A stretch of DNA of 64,000 nt from Eucommia ulmoides (Eukaryota; Streptophyta; Magnoliopsida; Garryales; Eucommiaceae): contig CM028338.1 of the NCBI GenBank assembly GCA_016647705.1, positions 13,298,240 to 13,362,239 of the forward strand. The letters are read 5' to 3'. Positions within the stretch are counted from its first letter, which is position 1; every line of letters starts with the position of its first letter. Both the position numbers and the translations under genes were made by a program. Below are positions 33,791-46,946 of the stretch, piece by piece. The notes under the pieces are model-generated. The model saw only the letters and a list, made by a program, of their open reading frames with translations, was not told the DNA's origin and did no database searches.

Positions 33791-34145
33791 CTTCATACAT
33801 ATACAATTCTAGACTAAATCTAATACTAAAATACATTAATTAATCTAACACTACACATGCAAAAACAAAAATTAAACTAAACTAAAAACTAAGACATACA
33901 ATAAAACAATAGAATACATACATAAATATCCTTCTATACATCAAAAAAAAATTATTTTGTTCAAAATAAATAAATAATGGTTCTTCCTTCTTCTACAAAA
34001 ACACAAAAATGGATGAACTCTTCCCTAAACTTAAATATGGCAGTGTCCACATTGCCTAGCAGCGAACCCAATAAACATACAACATTTATGCAAATAAAAT
34101 GGGTTGAACACATACCTAGAGAATAAGACGTAGAAGTCTTATTCT

Positions 34146-35300
34146 CTACTGTCCACCTGAAGAGGGGTCATCACCACCGCTATCTCGTCGGAAAGGAAAA
34201 TGTGGTGGTTGCAAAAGGTGCGGCGGCACCTGCGGCACAGTAAAAAAAGTATACATTTCGATGCCGAGGCCCTCGCAAATAAGTCGGTTGACCTGATCTT
34301 GATAGCGCCCGAATTGATCTTGGTATATCAATAGCTCGTGTTTCCCTAGCCAAAGATTCTAGAGTTCTTGATAAACTTGCTCCCCGTCGAATCCGGCCTG
34401 TCCTGGTACCTCGAGAATTGGGGCCTCAGAAGGCCCTGCCTCATCTCCCGCATGCTCAGCTTCTTCTTCCGCTTCTCCCTCGCCCTGGCCTTGAGCGTTC
34501 CCCTTCCACATCCTTGCAATAATGGCCGGATCTTGGGGATTCATTGGAGAAAACGGACTATCCCCATGGATCATCACCCCGGCTCGTCGACACAACTCCG
34601 TGATTAAGTTCGAAAAGGGTAAGCCTCCTTTTGTTGTCCCCACGGTATGTAGAATTGAAAAATATATGTAAGATTCAACGTCGAGCAGTTTTCCCCGCTG
34701 AATGGAATGTAGCACAATAGCCCGCTCCTTTGACATGTCCGAAAAGTGAGAGGTTGGGATCAGGTTGCCACAAATGAAGTGGTGCCATATTTTCGACACC
34801 GGCTTTAGAAATCTAGAGGGAAAATTGGCTTGATCCAGCCCTTTAATTGTCCATTGGACATTGCCCGTAGTAAGGGCCCGAAATATATCTTTCATACTTG
34901 GTATGTACCCCGGATATGGCTCTTGAAAAGGCTGTGGTGGTCCCAATCCCAATACTTCATTCAATTGTTCAGGACTGAAGAGGATAATCTTGCCTCGGAC
35001 CTTTGTCCGGTTCTGTTGAGCTTTAGTGGCATTTGCGTAGAACTCCCGGACTACAGAAATTTCTCCGAGGGGAGGCGATTGACAAAAGTATTCCTATCCC
35101 CGGCCTTTAATGACATCTTGAAATTTGTCCGGTAGACTTTTGATTGGCCCGAATCTTCGCTGCTTTATACATGGCCTAATGAACTCATGCTTATGGTAAT
35201 GCGTTTCAGTTGCTTTCGAAACAAATTTGGTGGAATCAAAGTCAGGGGTTGACTCCGACCCTTCTCCACGTGCCTTTTTCGTAGCCACCTTCTTTGTCAT
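34146..35300 (-). pseudogene. Plant transposon-type protein, one frame with two amber stops
   Basis: The frame starts at the ATG at 35300 (MTKKVATKKARGEGSES) and runs 384 codons to 34146. It is interrupted only by TAG codons at about 35094-35096 and 34359-34361. The region with FIRPCIKQRRFGPIKSLP, VVREFYANA, VRGKIILFSPEQLNEVLGLG and KPVSKIWHHFICGNLIPTSH matches what I know as the 'putative plant transposon protein' domain found in gypsy-type elements (probably Pfam Transposase_32). Its role is not established. The C-terminus is acidic (EGEAEEEAEHAGDEAG). Absence of frameshifts suggests a young copy inactivated by two single-base changes, or an amber-tolerant frame. Confidence 0.65.
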
Positions 35301-36864
35301 GGTTCCTATAAATTATATTCGCAAACAAGACAAACTCAATCATATACGCATAATGAAAAACAGCCATGGAAACAATACTATCAAGAAAAAGGTCAAATTT
35401 CAACATACATACACCCATTGCAATGATTTCAAAAAAATACTAACAATTTGGCATACTATCTTGGTTCACACACTTAACCAATCCATTTAAACATGTTTAT
35501 CACCAAGAATTAAACTAAAATCCCAAAGAAATTTGAAATCGCGAAAATAGGGTTTAAGGGGTTTAGGGCAAAACTTCAAAATCAAATGATTTTCAACACA
35601 ATCAAACAAACCAACCAATAATCTCAACAACTAGATAAAATGTAATGTAAAATAAACTTATTTGTTGAGAATTTACGGTTAAATCGAAGAGAAATGAAGA
35701 AATGTCACCGTTCACGCCAAAAACCCTAAAATTTCGGAAATGGGGGTGGGAATCCAATTCTTGGAGGGTGATTTGTGGTGGAAATCACTATTTTGGCCAA
35801 TGGAAGAATGATTAAAAGGGTTTGAAACGGTTTGGAGGGGTTGGTTTGAGAGGGATTTACGTTTTAGAGAGAAGGGGGTGAAGTTCGGCTTTGAAAGAGC
35901 ATTTTTGTTTCAATCTGAACAGACGCGTCACCGCCGCGGTGGTGGGGTCATCGCCGCGGCGCGGGCAGCGCCTTTTCTTATATTAGCTACTGACATTCCA
36001 TCTCCGCGGTGATGGATTCCGCGCCGCGGCCATGAGATGTTTTGCTGAAAAGGAGCCCATCCTGAAGTTTCCCCGCCGCAGCGGTGGGCGTTTGTTGATT
36101 TTTCTTCATTTTCCTCAACAAAACTCCTCACCACTCATTTTCACTTCGCTATTTCAACGATTTTAAGAACAAAACCGAACCCCAACTATCCAAACTCCTA
36201 GATGCATCTCCAAACTCTCTCCGAGACTATTTCGGCCTCCAAAGAGAATTAAATAATAGTTAAAATCGGGTGAATTCATGCCCTCGTTTTCATACAAAAA
36301 AAAATGTGTTTCAAATCAAAAAATGCGCTTGATTTACCATCTCTAGCTAGACTTAGCAAATTACGTGAAACAAAATAAACGAGGGACTCGTTTTTCATTT
36401 CCGATAAAGCACTTGACCCTCTCTTTTCGCCTTCCAATTCGAATGAACCGAAGGGAAATTTGCTTGATCTGAAAAGGTCCGGATCATCTGCAAAAGGTGT
36501 GCCGGCTCTAGGTATGGCATTAAGTACGGCTTACAAAGATTGGACGTAGTGTATAACACCTTCTTGCGTGGCTGAGCATTTTTCACTAAAAATTCCTCAT
36601 AGACAAGGAATTAGGGTTAGAATGCTCCATTGGATCACAATTCATTGGTTTGAAGTTTTCTTCTTCTCTCTCCTTATCGTTTTCAACGTACTCAATCTCG
36701 GGATCAAGAAACAAGAAGTCCAAACTTCTTCTACGTTGCACGTACTACTTGATTACAACTAACGAAATAAGTAAACAAAATAACTAAAAAGAAATTAAAC
36801 ACAAAAGAATTGTCTGGATTAACATTCAACTACTTAGTCGCAATATCAACCAATTCAACACTGT
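35301..36864 (-). other. Leader region of the 6.7-kb element, non-coding
   Basis: About 1.5 kb lies between the primer-binding site and the ATG at 35300, with no conserved frame. It contains a GC-rich palindrome cluster (35925-36085) like those in the LTRs. Confidence 0.5.
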
Positions 36865-36885
36865 CCCCGGCAATAGTACCAAAAA
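36865..36885 (-). other. Primer-binding site (tRNA-Asp type, degenerate)
   Basis: The plus strand reads 'ccccggcaatagtacca'. Its complement resembles TGGCGCCGTTGCCGGGG, the primer site complementary to plant tRNA-Asp, with mismatches in the middle. It lies directly beside the LTR end at 36888. Confidence 0.65.
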
Positions 36886-36887
36886 CT

Positions 36888-38207
36888 TGTACGCACCAGG
36901 ATTTTACATCCTCGCAGTATATGAGTATTCGCAAGTGTATGAGATCAAAGTTTTAATATAGTGGATCTTTGAAGATCGGATATCGTTCCTATAGAGGCGG
37001 GTTGAATAATTGAGTATCGCGATTGGCATAGTCTCATATTATCCAAACAGTTAAAGAATTGTTTTAAAATTAATCTAATTAAACTAAGCTAAACTACAAT
37101 TAGTGGGCTAAGTTGATTAACTAGGTATTGATTTCGTTCACCTAATACATGTTTGATTTCATTTTAGTTAACAATAACGAAGTTTATGGTATCTGACAAT
37201 CTCGGTTCTAAACTCCTCCGCTAGCTTTTTCGAGTGTAAGACGGGGGGGAATACGCGACTTCGTGTCAACGAAAAGGTCCCCCTATATGTCTTAATAACT
37301 TTAGGCTGCGTGAGTCTTGCCCCAACGTCATCGATTGCACACTAACTAACGTCCTCTCGGGTCGTTAGGTCGTAACGATGTGTTTACCCTAGTCCAAATC
37401 CAGGGTTACCTCTTCCAAGCGTCAAACCCTGGATTCTCAAATCCAACCCTAATACCTTAACAAACATATTAGCATCGTCCTAAAATGATGAATACAATCG
37501 GATTTAAACACAAACAACCGTTAAGAAAACGTATATTCCATCAAACTAATATTTACACAACTACACCGATCCCTAACTAATATTCATCATCATTTACAAT
37601 AAAACATTAAATTACAAAGAGAAAAATAAAGAGAGAAAGATCAAATCTTAAAGTGGAGTGATCCACTGTTACCAAAGACCGATCTGCCGATATTTCCTCT
37701 TCTCCGGATGATGAATATCTTCTTCAAGAATGGCCAAGGATCAATCTCCTAGGGTTAGGGACGTTCCATGCTCCAAGAGTTCTTAAGGGAAGTGGGAGAA
37801 TAGGTATTAATAGGCACAAGATTTCAAAATATCTAAAAAATATCTATTTGCCGTGCAGAGGTCATGGCCGCAGCGGTGGGCTAAGTCGGTTACATCCTGA
37901 TCTTTTACAACCGCGGCGATGGGATCACGGCCGCGGCCATAGGTCTTTATGCTCAAAACAGCCCTCTCTGCCTTTTCACAGCCGCAACGGTGGCTTCTTC
38001 GCCGCGGCGGTGGCTTCTATTATCATGAAACCTCGTTTCTTCATAATTTCTTTACCATTTTCCCATCGTTTTCGCTTGTTTATCACTTATTTGCATCCCT
38101 ACACCTGAACTACATAAAAACTAACAAAAAACACTATTAAATATAACTAATTCACTCGAAAACTATCAAATCCGGCTTAGAAGTAGATAGGTATTTTACA
38201 CCTATCA
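36888..38207 (-). mobile_element. 5' LTR of the 6.7-kb non-autonomous element
   Basis: Starts at 38207 (TGATAGG on the minus strand) and ends in CA at 36888. GC-rich palindromes (37855-38010) lie 200-350 bp from its start, in what would be U3. Confidence 0.85.
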
Positions 38208-41200
38208 TTGGGAGCCAAAAAGATGTACCAAAAAAAAAAAACAAAGTAAGTTCAAGTTTTTTATTGGTCCAGGACTGGAGGGTTGGGATTGAAGTTTGTT
38301 ATTGGCCAGTGGGGGATGGTTCGACTTCGCCTTCACCGGTGGGGGGGGGGGGTTAATCTTGCTCGACCTCAATGTTCCTTGGAATGGTATCTATTTCGCC
38401 TAGGCCGACGTGTACTTTCCCCATCTCGACTTCGACATTTCCTTGGTCGGCTCCAGTGTCCCCCATCTCGGTGTTGATCTTTGCCATCACGACATCTACA
38501 CCTTATTGTTCAACTTCTACATTCCCCGCCTCAGAGCCAATATTTTCGTCAATGTCAGAATAGTCTATGCTGATGTCGTCCACTGGGAAGTTGGGGTGTA
38601 GGCGACACAGACTGTGGATTGTGTACCTATGACCATCTTCTACCATTTCTGCAGCGAGCAATGCTTTCATCCTAATGAAGGCTAGAGACACCATCTATTT
38701 GTTGACAGCACCCTCCTTGGCCTTAGAATGGCATCGCTGTACTCCTTCTTTGTCTCCTCCATCCTCTCCCGGACGGCGGCGAAATCAACCTCAAGCCTAC
38801 CGGAACGGGATTCAAGGGTATTATTCTCCTCAACCAGCTTCGCCTTCTCCTCGGTCAACTTTTTCATATTCTCCTTAGCATTGTTCTTATTCTCTCTCAG
38901 TTGTTTGCTCATCTCGTGCCACTTTTTGCTTGGGCCACATGTTGTCCGCGCGCTTCACCAAGTTTCTACTTTCTCTCGAAGGCAACATGGAGGCGTCCAG
39001 TCAGAGAGGATATGCTAGACAACATTTACATAACATAAAAAAGAAAAACATGTAATATCGCTGCCCAAGAATAAATTACAATGAAGAATCCAAGTAAATC
39101 TCAATCTTAGTCTTACCAGCAGAGCATCTCTCTGCACTGTGGCGACAATCTTCGCATCCGTCTAAGCATTTATTTGTTCTTGATCTCTGAGGGAGATGAC
39201 ATTGCAGAAGTAAGACGATAACACCTCTGGGTTGTCCAGGGTTCCTTGGCTGAGAAGGGGATTAGCTTCTGGGGACAGGAGGGATCAACCCTGGCCTTCT
39301 TTGCTCATTCAGCCCCTAACCTTCCTGTTTTCTTATTTTCTCTCTCTTGGCCCACCCCAACATTGCCCTTCCCGGAAGAGGGCGTGGGGTTCTATTCATA
39401 TTGTGATGAAATTTCCTTCCCTATCGTAGCTTCGGCCTTATACTGATTTTTCTCCCTTTTGGTTATTCTTCTCAACGTGTTATCCACCCCAATAGGGGCC
39501 TCACCAACATAGCTCATTTTGTTAATCTCTTCTCCTTCCTCGATAGTTCTCCCTAGGGAACCTCCGCCTGAGGATGAGAGGCTTGCCTTTTCTCGGCCGC
39601 GGTCTTTGCAACCCCCTCCTTTAACAGCCTCGTTAGTGCCACCTTGTCCATCTCTGCCAAGAAAGCAGAAAGAGATGAATGTGTAAAAAATAGAGAAAAT
39701 AATAGAAAATTCAAAATGTAGCAACTTCCGAGAAGGAGGAACCTTACTGTTCTTGGTATTTTCGTCAATTTCTGGTACCGGCAAACCTAGAGCACGGTAG
39801 AAGTGGCGGTAATATAGCTCGTTAACGTTCTTGTACTCCGTCTCCCACATGATTTTCCTCTGTTGTTTGATTGAAGCACTAGGTCGAACTCTCTTTCCAC
39901 TAACCTTTTTTGGGATTGTTCAAGGAAACAAAATAGAAGAAAAGGAAAAAATAGTCAAAATATAAAAAAAGACTGCACAATCGGCGAACCACTCTCAAAT
40001 GAAAGCATTCTCACCTAAAACACCCCATTCCTTGGGAATGGGGTTGATTCCTTCCTCGTTGGGTCCAAATCCTAGCCTGTTCCTCCCAAGAAAAAATACT
40101 GGGGCTTCCAGTTCTTCATCAACTCCTCTAGGCCCGAGAGAAATTGTCTCCGAGACTCTACACCTCTTCCCGATGGGCATGGATTTTGGAAAGAAAAGAG
40201 ATTTAAACAAGTCTAGGGATGACTCCAATCCCTCAGCCTTGAAAATGTTGAATGAAGCCACAAAGGCCCAAATGCAGTTGGGAGCAAGCTGTGATGGACA
40301 CAACTTGTACTCTATGAACAAGGTTTCGAATCTAAGGGTGGATTGGGAACCGTAGGTTGCCGTGCAAATGTTCCATGTACACCGTAAAAAACCATCGATA
40401 GGGAGGGGCGGGGCGCAAGCCCTATCCTCAAGAAGAGAGAGACGAGTCTCCACCCTTTCTGGGATGATATATTTACTCTAGGCTTCCTGGATTTTCTTCT
40501 CCGTCATCGTTGATTCAATCCTCTAAGCGGGACTCTCTCCCGGTTCGGCCTCGTCTTCTAAGCCTTGGTTCGCCTCCATGATGGGCTGGTAGTCCCAGCA
40601 TCATTGCCGACGTCAAGACGGCCGAAGGGCTCAGCACTACCCGAAGACCCTGCTCGTTCCTCTGGGCAGGAAGGTAAAGCTAGTGGAGGTTTAACCCACC
40701 AAAGAGAGGAAATGTTTAGGGTCTGCCCAAGGGTGGCAGACCCCAACGCAGACTTAGAAGTAGAAGAAGAAGGAAATGAAGACATTTTGAGGAAGAAAGA
40801 GTTACCTGCCGAGAAAGGTGGTGCTCCAAAAGTCACAAAATTGTGAAAAGTGAACTCAGGGGGCCTCCTTTATGTAGGAGAGAACCCGTTCACTCTAACC
40901 TTCATGCCTGATGATGCCTTGAAAGCATTTAGGAACGGTGCGTCATTCAGAAGTCTTGTAGCCACGTGTCCCCTTCCTGATGGTTGGGCAGGCGGCACGT
41001 CTAGGCGCGTTGAAGAGGCGCCACTGAAGGGGCACAGATACGATTGGACTCGTGTGTGACGTCCACAACTTTCTCGTCGATCTAGGGCAGGATATTTGTT
41101 GTCGTTCTCAAGCAACCCGTTTGTACTCTTAGGCTTTCCTCTCCATTCTCGGGCTGATTGCCCCCATCCTGGAATCATCCATCTCCTTCTGGGAAAAGAG

Positions 41201-41330
41201 GCATGACCCTCATGCAACACCCCTCAAAGGTAAAATAAGGTCACTAACGCCCCAAAGGGCTCCAATAGATGCCGCAAAACTCCGAAAGAGGCTTACAATA
41301 GAGTCCCCAGTCTTTCAATTTTATTCTCAA
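38208..41330 (-). pseudogene. Antisense extra ORF (aORF) region of the Tat element
   Basis: Opposite to gag-pol, minus-strand frames at 40836-40558, 40453-39995, 39850-39392 and 38912-38682 look like pieces of one broken gene. The 40453-39995 piece (FETLFIEYKLCPSQLAPNCI, then FFPKSMPIG and APVFFLGRNR) resembles the 'putative gypsy type transposon' proteins. The 38912-38682 piece is a Lys/Glu-rich coiled coil (KKLTEEKAKLVEENNTLESR). Antisense extra ORFs in this position are known in Tat-lineage elements; function is unknown. The 6.7-kb insertion lies downstream of this gene, between it and integrase. Confidence 0.65.
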
Positions 41331-41335
41331 CATTA

Positions 41336-41352
41336 GGGACTGGGGGGGCTAC
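41336..41352 (+). other. Polypurine tract of the Tat element
   Basis: 'gggactggggggg' directly precedes the 3' LTR start TGATGAGTG at 41353, as expected for the plus-strand primer. Confidence 0.75.
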
Positions 41353-41946
41353 TGATGAGTGTGAAAATGGTCACTCCAATGCAACCAATTAAAGATCACC
41401 ACATGTCCACAATTAAATATCTCAATTCGTTCCAGCCGTCCCAAAGGCTTCAACAATTTCTAAGAAGAGCCAAAAAGTCATTACCGGGATGGAGAACCCT
41501 TCCCCGTCTCGGTATCTTCTGTTGTAGTGTCACTCATCCTGTAAATTAACTCCTCAGGGCTTCTCGAGCAATTCCACTCTTCTCGTCTCTGGCTATCCTA
41601 GAAAGGATGGATAGAAAGCTCCGTATAACTCCCCCTTCCCGTCTCCAGTTACCCGGAAAGGGCATGAATTAAACTCCTCATCTTGGATACACCAGATTAG
41701 TGTCTCTCTCGGTTTATGAGTTGGTTCAATTTCCCATCCACAAATATCTCCTAAATATCCCCAAATATCCCAAAATATATACAAATATCTCTATGGTTCA
41801 CTTCCCCAACTAAAAATATCACCAAATATCCCCCAATATGGTCAAGATAAGAGCCCCTTGGCATCCTCCTATTAGCTACATGCCAAGTTGAAACTTTGAT
41901 GTGATTTTGAGGAGACACTAATCTATGCTTAAACCCCTAATCTAAT
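41353..41946 (+). mobile_element. 3' LTR of the Tat element, first part
   Basis: Matches the 5' LTR from its first base. It is missing a short stretch after 'catgtccacaatt' and is then interrupted after 'taatctaat' by another element. It resumes at 54278. Confidence 0.85.
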
Positions 41947-43354
41947 TGGTAGCGCGTAAATTATCTCGCTACTTTCACCGCAAGTGTACGGGTAAAATTT
42001 TAGTATAATGGGAAGAGTAAGGGTTGTTTTATCCACAGGGATTGGATTAAATTATTTCTAAGTACCGTAATTGTCATAACCTAACTTTATTTAGGCGATA
42101 AAAAAATATATTTTTGTTTATAAATATAAAATACTAATCTAATTAACTAATTAAACTAATTATACTATAATACTAATATGAGACATTTAGGGGAATGGAT
42201 TATCTAGGAATTAACTTTATTTACTTAAATGTGTTTGATTTCGTCTAATTTACATTAACGGTATTCTACCTATTCGACAATCTCGGTATTATAGACTTAC
42301 TTACTATCTCTCTCGAATGTAAAATGAATAAATATATGACTTCGGGTCGATGCGAAAGTCCTCCTCAAGCGTCTATACGACACTTAGTCACATGAGTCTC
42401 GCCCCAATGTCATGGATTGCACACTTTCGAAAGCCCTCTTGGGTCATTAGATCGTCACGTTGTATTTAAACCCTAATCCGAATTCGGGGTTACCTCTCCA
42501 GAGTGTCAAATCCCGATTTCTCAGTATATCATAACAAGCATATAAAGGAAATTAAAGAACGGTAAACACAATCTAATAGCAAAGAACAACCTTTAACGAA
42601 ACACAATTCAAATAAACAACATTTTCAAAAACTATATTAATTCCATAGATAATCCATATTTAGCTAATGGTCATAACCACATATACAATAACAAACGAGC
42701 TAAACATGCTGAAACAAACTACTAAAGTTAAGAAATAAAGAGAGAAATGGAAGAGACTAGCCGTTATCCAAAGATTTGCAACTAGAACCGCTTCGAGATT
42801 GTTCCATCTTCTTGGAAATGTGATCTTCTCCTTTGGTTTTGTTGAGCACACCAAAACCTCCCCTCAAAATGTCTCTAACCGGTCTCTGCTCGAAAATAGA
42901 GGAGGAGGATCAAATATAGGAACAAAAATATCTATATATATATATATAACATTTTATAGGTGTAGGGCTCACCGCTGCAGTGGTGGGCATGTCAGTAGGC
43001 TTTCTGGTGAGTGACTGCTGTAGCGGTGGTTAAGCAGAACTCTTTACATGTTAACTGCTACAGCGGTAGTTTCACCATTGCAGCGGTGGAGTTTTTAGCA
43101 ACTCTCTGTATATTAACTGTTACAGCAGTGGATGCAAACTCTGAATTTATCCTTTTTACTCATTTTTCACCGTTCTTCCACTGCGTTCTTCCACCGCTGT
43201 TCCATCAATTAGCTTGATTTTCAACCCTTTTAGCTCATTTTCGTCCCAAACACTTGATTTATACAAAAATAAATAAAAACTAATTAAAACATTATAAAAA
43301 TACTCAAAAACTACCAAATTTAGTTTGAAAATAAATGGATAAATTCCACTTATC
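41947..43354 (-). mobile_element. 3' LTR of the CTAAT-flanked element
   Basis: Aligns end to end with 52809-54272. It carries a short TA repeat at 42931-42948 at the place where the other LTR has a long CTAT array, and GC-rich palindrome-like words around 42970-43110. Confidence 0.85.
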
Positions 43355-44721
43355 AAATACCCCCCCCCCAAACTTAGAATTTTGCTAGTTCTCGAGCAAA
43401 ACACCCACACAATGAATGAAACTACCACAACTAATTACCGAATTCAATTACTAAAAAAGAAAAACACAAACGAACTAAAAAAATAACGTGTAAGTTTTGA
43501 AATTTATCTAATGACAAAAAGTTTTCCCTCATCAGCCCTTAATCATATCGATTTCAAGAGTAAAACACACTATGTGGTGGTCTAGAATTTCAATATTCAA
43601 TAGGAATAAGTGGCATTCTAGATGCTGTTCAAGTATGTGTACGAAAACTCAATCATACAACCATCCACAGATCGGATTGGATTATCCACCAACAAAGTTC
43701 ATGACTAAAACCAAAAAGGTATAGGAAATCCATGTATCAGACTGGGTTCCACTCTCCACTAATGTAGGCTTAAAAATTCAAAAAGGTCAATATGACTTGG
43801 TTTAGTTTTTGGAAAATGGCCAAGGTTATATCAAGAATATAACCTTGACCATTTTTAACTTAATGATACCCGAGGCACAATGCTTGGCTCAATCACACTC
43901 GTAACCCCACACGGATCAATTCGAAACAACCCTGAACTTATATTTGAAAACGTAGTTGTCACTTGTGAAGACAAAACAAAAATAAAACTATATTTACTCT
44001 TTTTCTTTCTTTTTTCTTTTTTTAATGAACACCCCCCCAAAATTATTTGATTTATTACCATTTGACGGTTATGAAAATATGATAGAAAAATGACAAGTGA
44101 GTACTCAAATAATGAACCGATCGATAGTTCGCCCTAAACCCAACCGCTCACTTCAAGTAGCATAAATAAATTCTAACTTGATTTCACTCAAATTGTGCCT
44201 TAGGTTTAGCGATAAAAGTTTGGAAAAGCTTTAATTGGCCAGGGTATTTGTTACATGTTCAGAATTGAAACGGCTTATAGGTTTCGACAGGGTAACGAAG
44301 GATAAATGATATTACATGGTAAGCTTAAAAGACTCAAGCGATCAAAATGAATGCCTAAATCATATCTCCTGAATTACCTCGCCTAAGATTTCGCCTCGAA
44401 TTTTCCCGAAATCAGGTTCTAGAATCCCTATTGTCATGAACTTGGCTAATGGATAATCAACGTCAAATCAATAGATAACTAGTATATTGAGTTTAAGTGC
44501 TCATGCATGTTAGGATCCACAATAATTTTTACCTCAACGAAATGTCAAGCACATAGAACACACATGAATGGGCATTACCCCTAACCTCGAAAAACAAATA
44601 GGGGATAATATCATCATCGGGTAATGGTCCAGATGAACTACAAAACTCAGCATAACAACTACTATAAACAATAAAATACTAACTAAACTAAACAAGCATG
44701 CATACAGTTAACTTAAACTAC
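43355..44721 (-). mobile_element. Interior of the CTAAT-flanked element, 3' part, non-coding
   Basis: Starts with the purine tract (a long C run on the plus strand at 43362) and shares ordered landmarks with 33000-33790. No open frame of note. Interrupted at about 44722 by the Copia element. Confidence 0.6.
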
Positions 44722-46946
44722 AAAAATCAAATAATTAATTTTATCCTAAATTAATTATTATCTCTTTATATAGCAGTGGAAATATATTATCAATTAGGTA
44801 CACACCAATCAACAAAAATAAATAATATAAAGATAGCAGCACACTAGAAATTTATGTTGGTTCACTAAGTTACTCTTGGCTAATCCAATCATTTGAGCCC
44901 CACAGAGAGTTATACTCACTAAACTTAAAATTCCTTTAAAGGTAGGAACCAAACCCTTACAATGATTCTTTTCACAGGCTCAGAATCAACATTTTCAATT
45001 CCTTTTCCTAGGCTCAAGAATAACCTCTACTTTTTACAAGCTCAAGAATAATCTCTTCTTTTTCCAGGCTCAAGAATAATCTAATTCTATTACAGGGAGA
45101 ATCACGATCTAATTCTTTTTATTCCTTAGGCTCAAGAATCAAAACCTCACAATCACTCCAAGTATCCTTTTCCCAGGTAAGGATAGAACCTTTACAAATC
45201 ACTCACAATTAATTATATAAAAGAAGAATTAACACCTCAATCTCTTTTCCAGAAGAGATTGAAACCAAGCTACCCCTGATTAGATACTCCCAATAGTATC
45301 TAATCAGCACACAACTCACCACTTACATAAAATTGATAAGTTTTTCCCATTCGGAGCTTCTACCGCCTCAAATAAATTTAAACTCGATTAATGTCCCGAT
45401 AATGACTAGTGATAGAATTAAGTGCGAAAACAAAAATCTGATTATAAAAATAATACGGGTAGCAAAAAATTGAGCACGTAATCAGATTATCACACAAATC
45501 ATTTTTAAAAGATTTTTATGATTTTAAAGTTAAAAAATGGTTTCATCAAGATCTTATCAATGAAGCAAATATAGAAAAATAAATATGCTGTAAAAATTAA
45601 TATTTTGGAAAGATCTTACCCGGTTAACACCGAAGAATTATAGATTGGAATGCGAGACAACTCAACTCGGTGACGCTTACACAATCAGTGCTTTAACTCA
45701 AGAACTTCTTAATAATTGATCTCACAATTTGATCTCTCAAATTAATATCAGAATGATTACTCTTTTAAAAGCTTATGAACTGAATAGTTCTTGATATCAT
45801 CATTTTTTTTATGTGAAATCCGCAGGTCTATATATAGGAAATTGAAACAAGCCCTCAAACGGTTAGTTTTTAAATGATAAGTATCTAAACAGAACCTATA
45901 GACCTCACATATCATTATCTTTTATTTTAGGTATATTTGACTTAATTATAGTTTTCAAAACATTCAAATTAGTCTCCCAAATATTTTTCAAACTCAAATC
46001 CATAGGATAGAAAGAATTATATGAACCAATTTGAGAAATAACCAAAATATACGGACCATATCTATAAGGATGACAAAATATTAATGATATATCTTTAATA
46101 CTATCATATCCCTAAAATTTCTCTCACATCTCAACCATAAATGGCTAGTAACGTCTACTATTTGATTAAAATCCTCAAAATTCTCTTAACCTGAAACATA
46201 CTCATCAGTCGACCGACCAACGCCCATAAGTTGACCGCCCGATTCAGGTTTTAGCCCAAGCCTAATGTTTGTCGCTCATCGGTCGATTGCCCATACTTCA
46301 TTTGTCGACCGGACAGTTCAAAATGTTTTACAAGTTTACCTATCTCTCGACTTAGAGATCCAGAGAGTTTTTCTTTTGGCCATAGGTTGACCTACTTGTC
46401 GACCGAACAATCCAGAGACTTCACCTTATAACCACAGGTTGACTAACCTGTTGACCAACCACTTCTGGAACACCTCTCCTTGATTAATTTTTATTCAATT
46501 TCTTCAACGTTTTCATCTCTTTAATTGATTTCTTTTCTCGGTTAGCTCTACTAACTTCTTAAATTTAATTTTAATCAATTATCTTTATATTTTTTTTTCA
46601 ATTACACATAGGAGCAAATAATTTCACTAATTAGAATCTTATAAAAAACACACATAATTATAAAATCATTTTTGTGTCGTGTGTGATCCTAATTGGGATA
46701 CATTAAGAGTAAAAATAGATTAGAGTTGTTTTCACCTAGATTCTTCATAATCTTCAATCTTTTAGTATTCATCTCTACATCCTTCACAATTTTTTCATGA
46801 TGTTATCGTCTCTGCGTTGTCTCTATATCTTTTACAATTACTTCATGATATTGTCTAGAACTCTTTAAATTGAAACACTCAATAAATACATTAGTTCCAC
46901 AAAAAACATCAACATTTAATTGTCCATCAAAATCTTAGGATCAACA
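44722..46946 (-). mobile_element. 3' LTR of the Copia element (left edge truncated)
   Basis: Aligns with 49500-51696. The first ~65 bp of the other LTR, including the 'cccaagaggggggtgaattg' block, are absent here, and similarity begins at 'aaataattaattttatcc'. Confidence 0.85.

Larger units (their letters stand above)
31518..38207 (-). mobile_element. Non-autonomous LTR retrotransposon (LARD-like), 6.7 kb, nested in Tat element
   Basis: Two direct repeats of about 1.3 kb (31518-32854 and 36888-38207) bound a 4-kb interior with no RT or integrase. LTRs run TGATAGGTGTAAAATAC...CA on the minus strand, so the upper-coordinate LTR is the 5' one. A degenerate tRNA-Asp-type primer site lies at 36865-36885 and a purine tract beside 32855. 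The flanks are 'ctggg' (31513-31517) and 'ttggg' (38208-38212), a target duplication with one mismatch. Its only frame encodes a plant-transposon-type protein. Movement would need proteins from another element. Confidence 0.85.

Noticed and set aside
38283..38601. Plus-strand frames of about 63 codons beside a G run
   Set aside because: Shadows opposite the antisense transposon gene; no conserved features.
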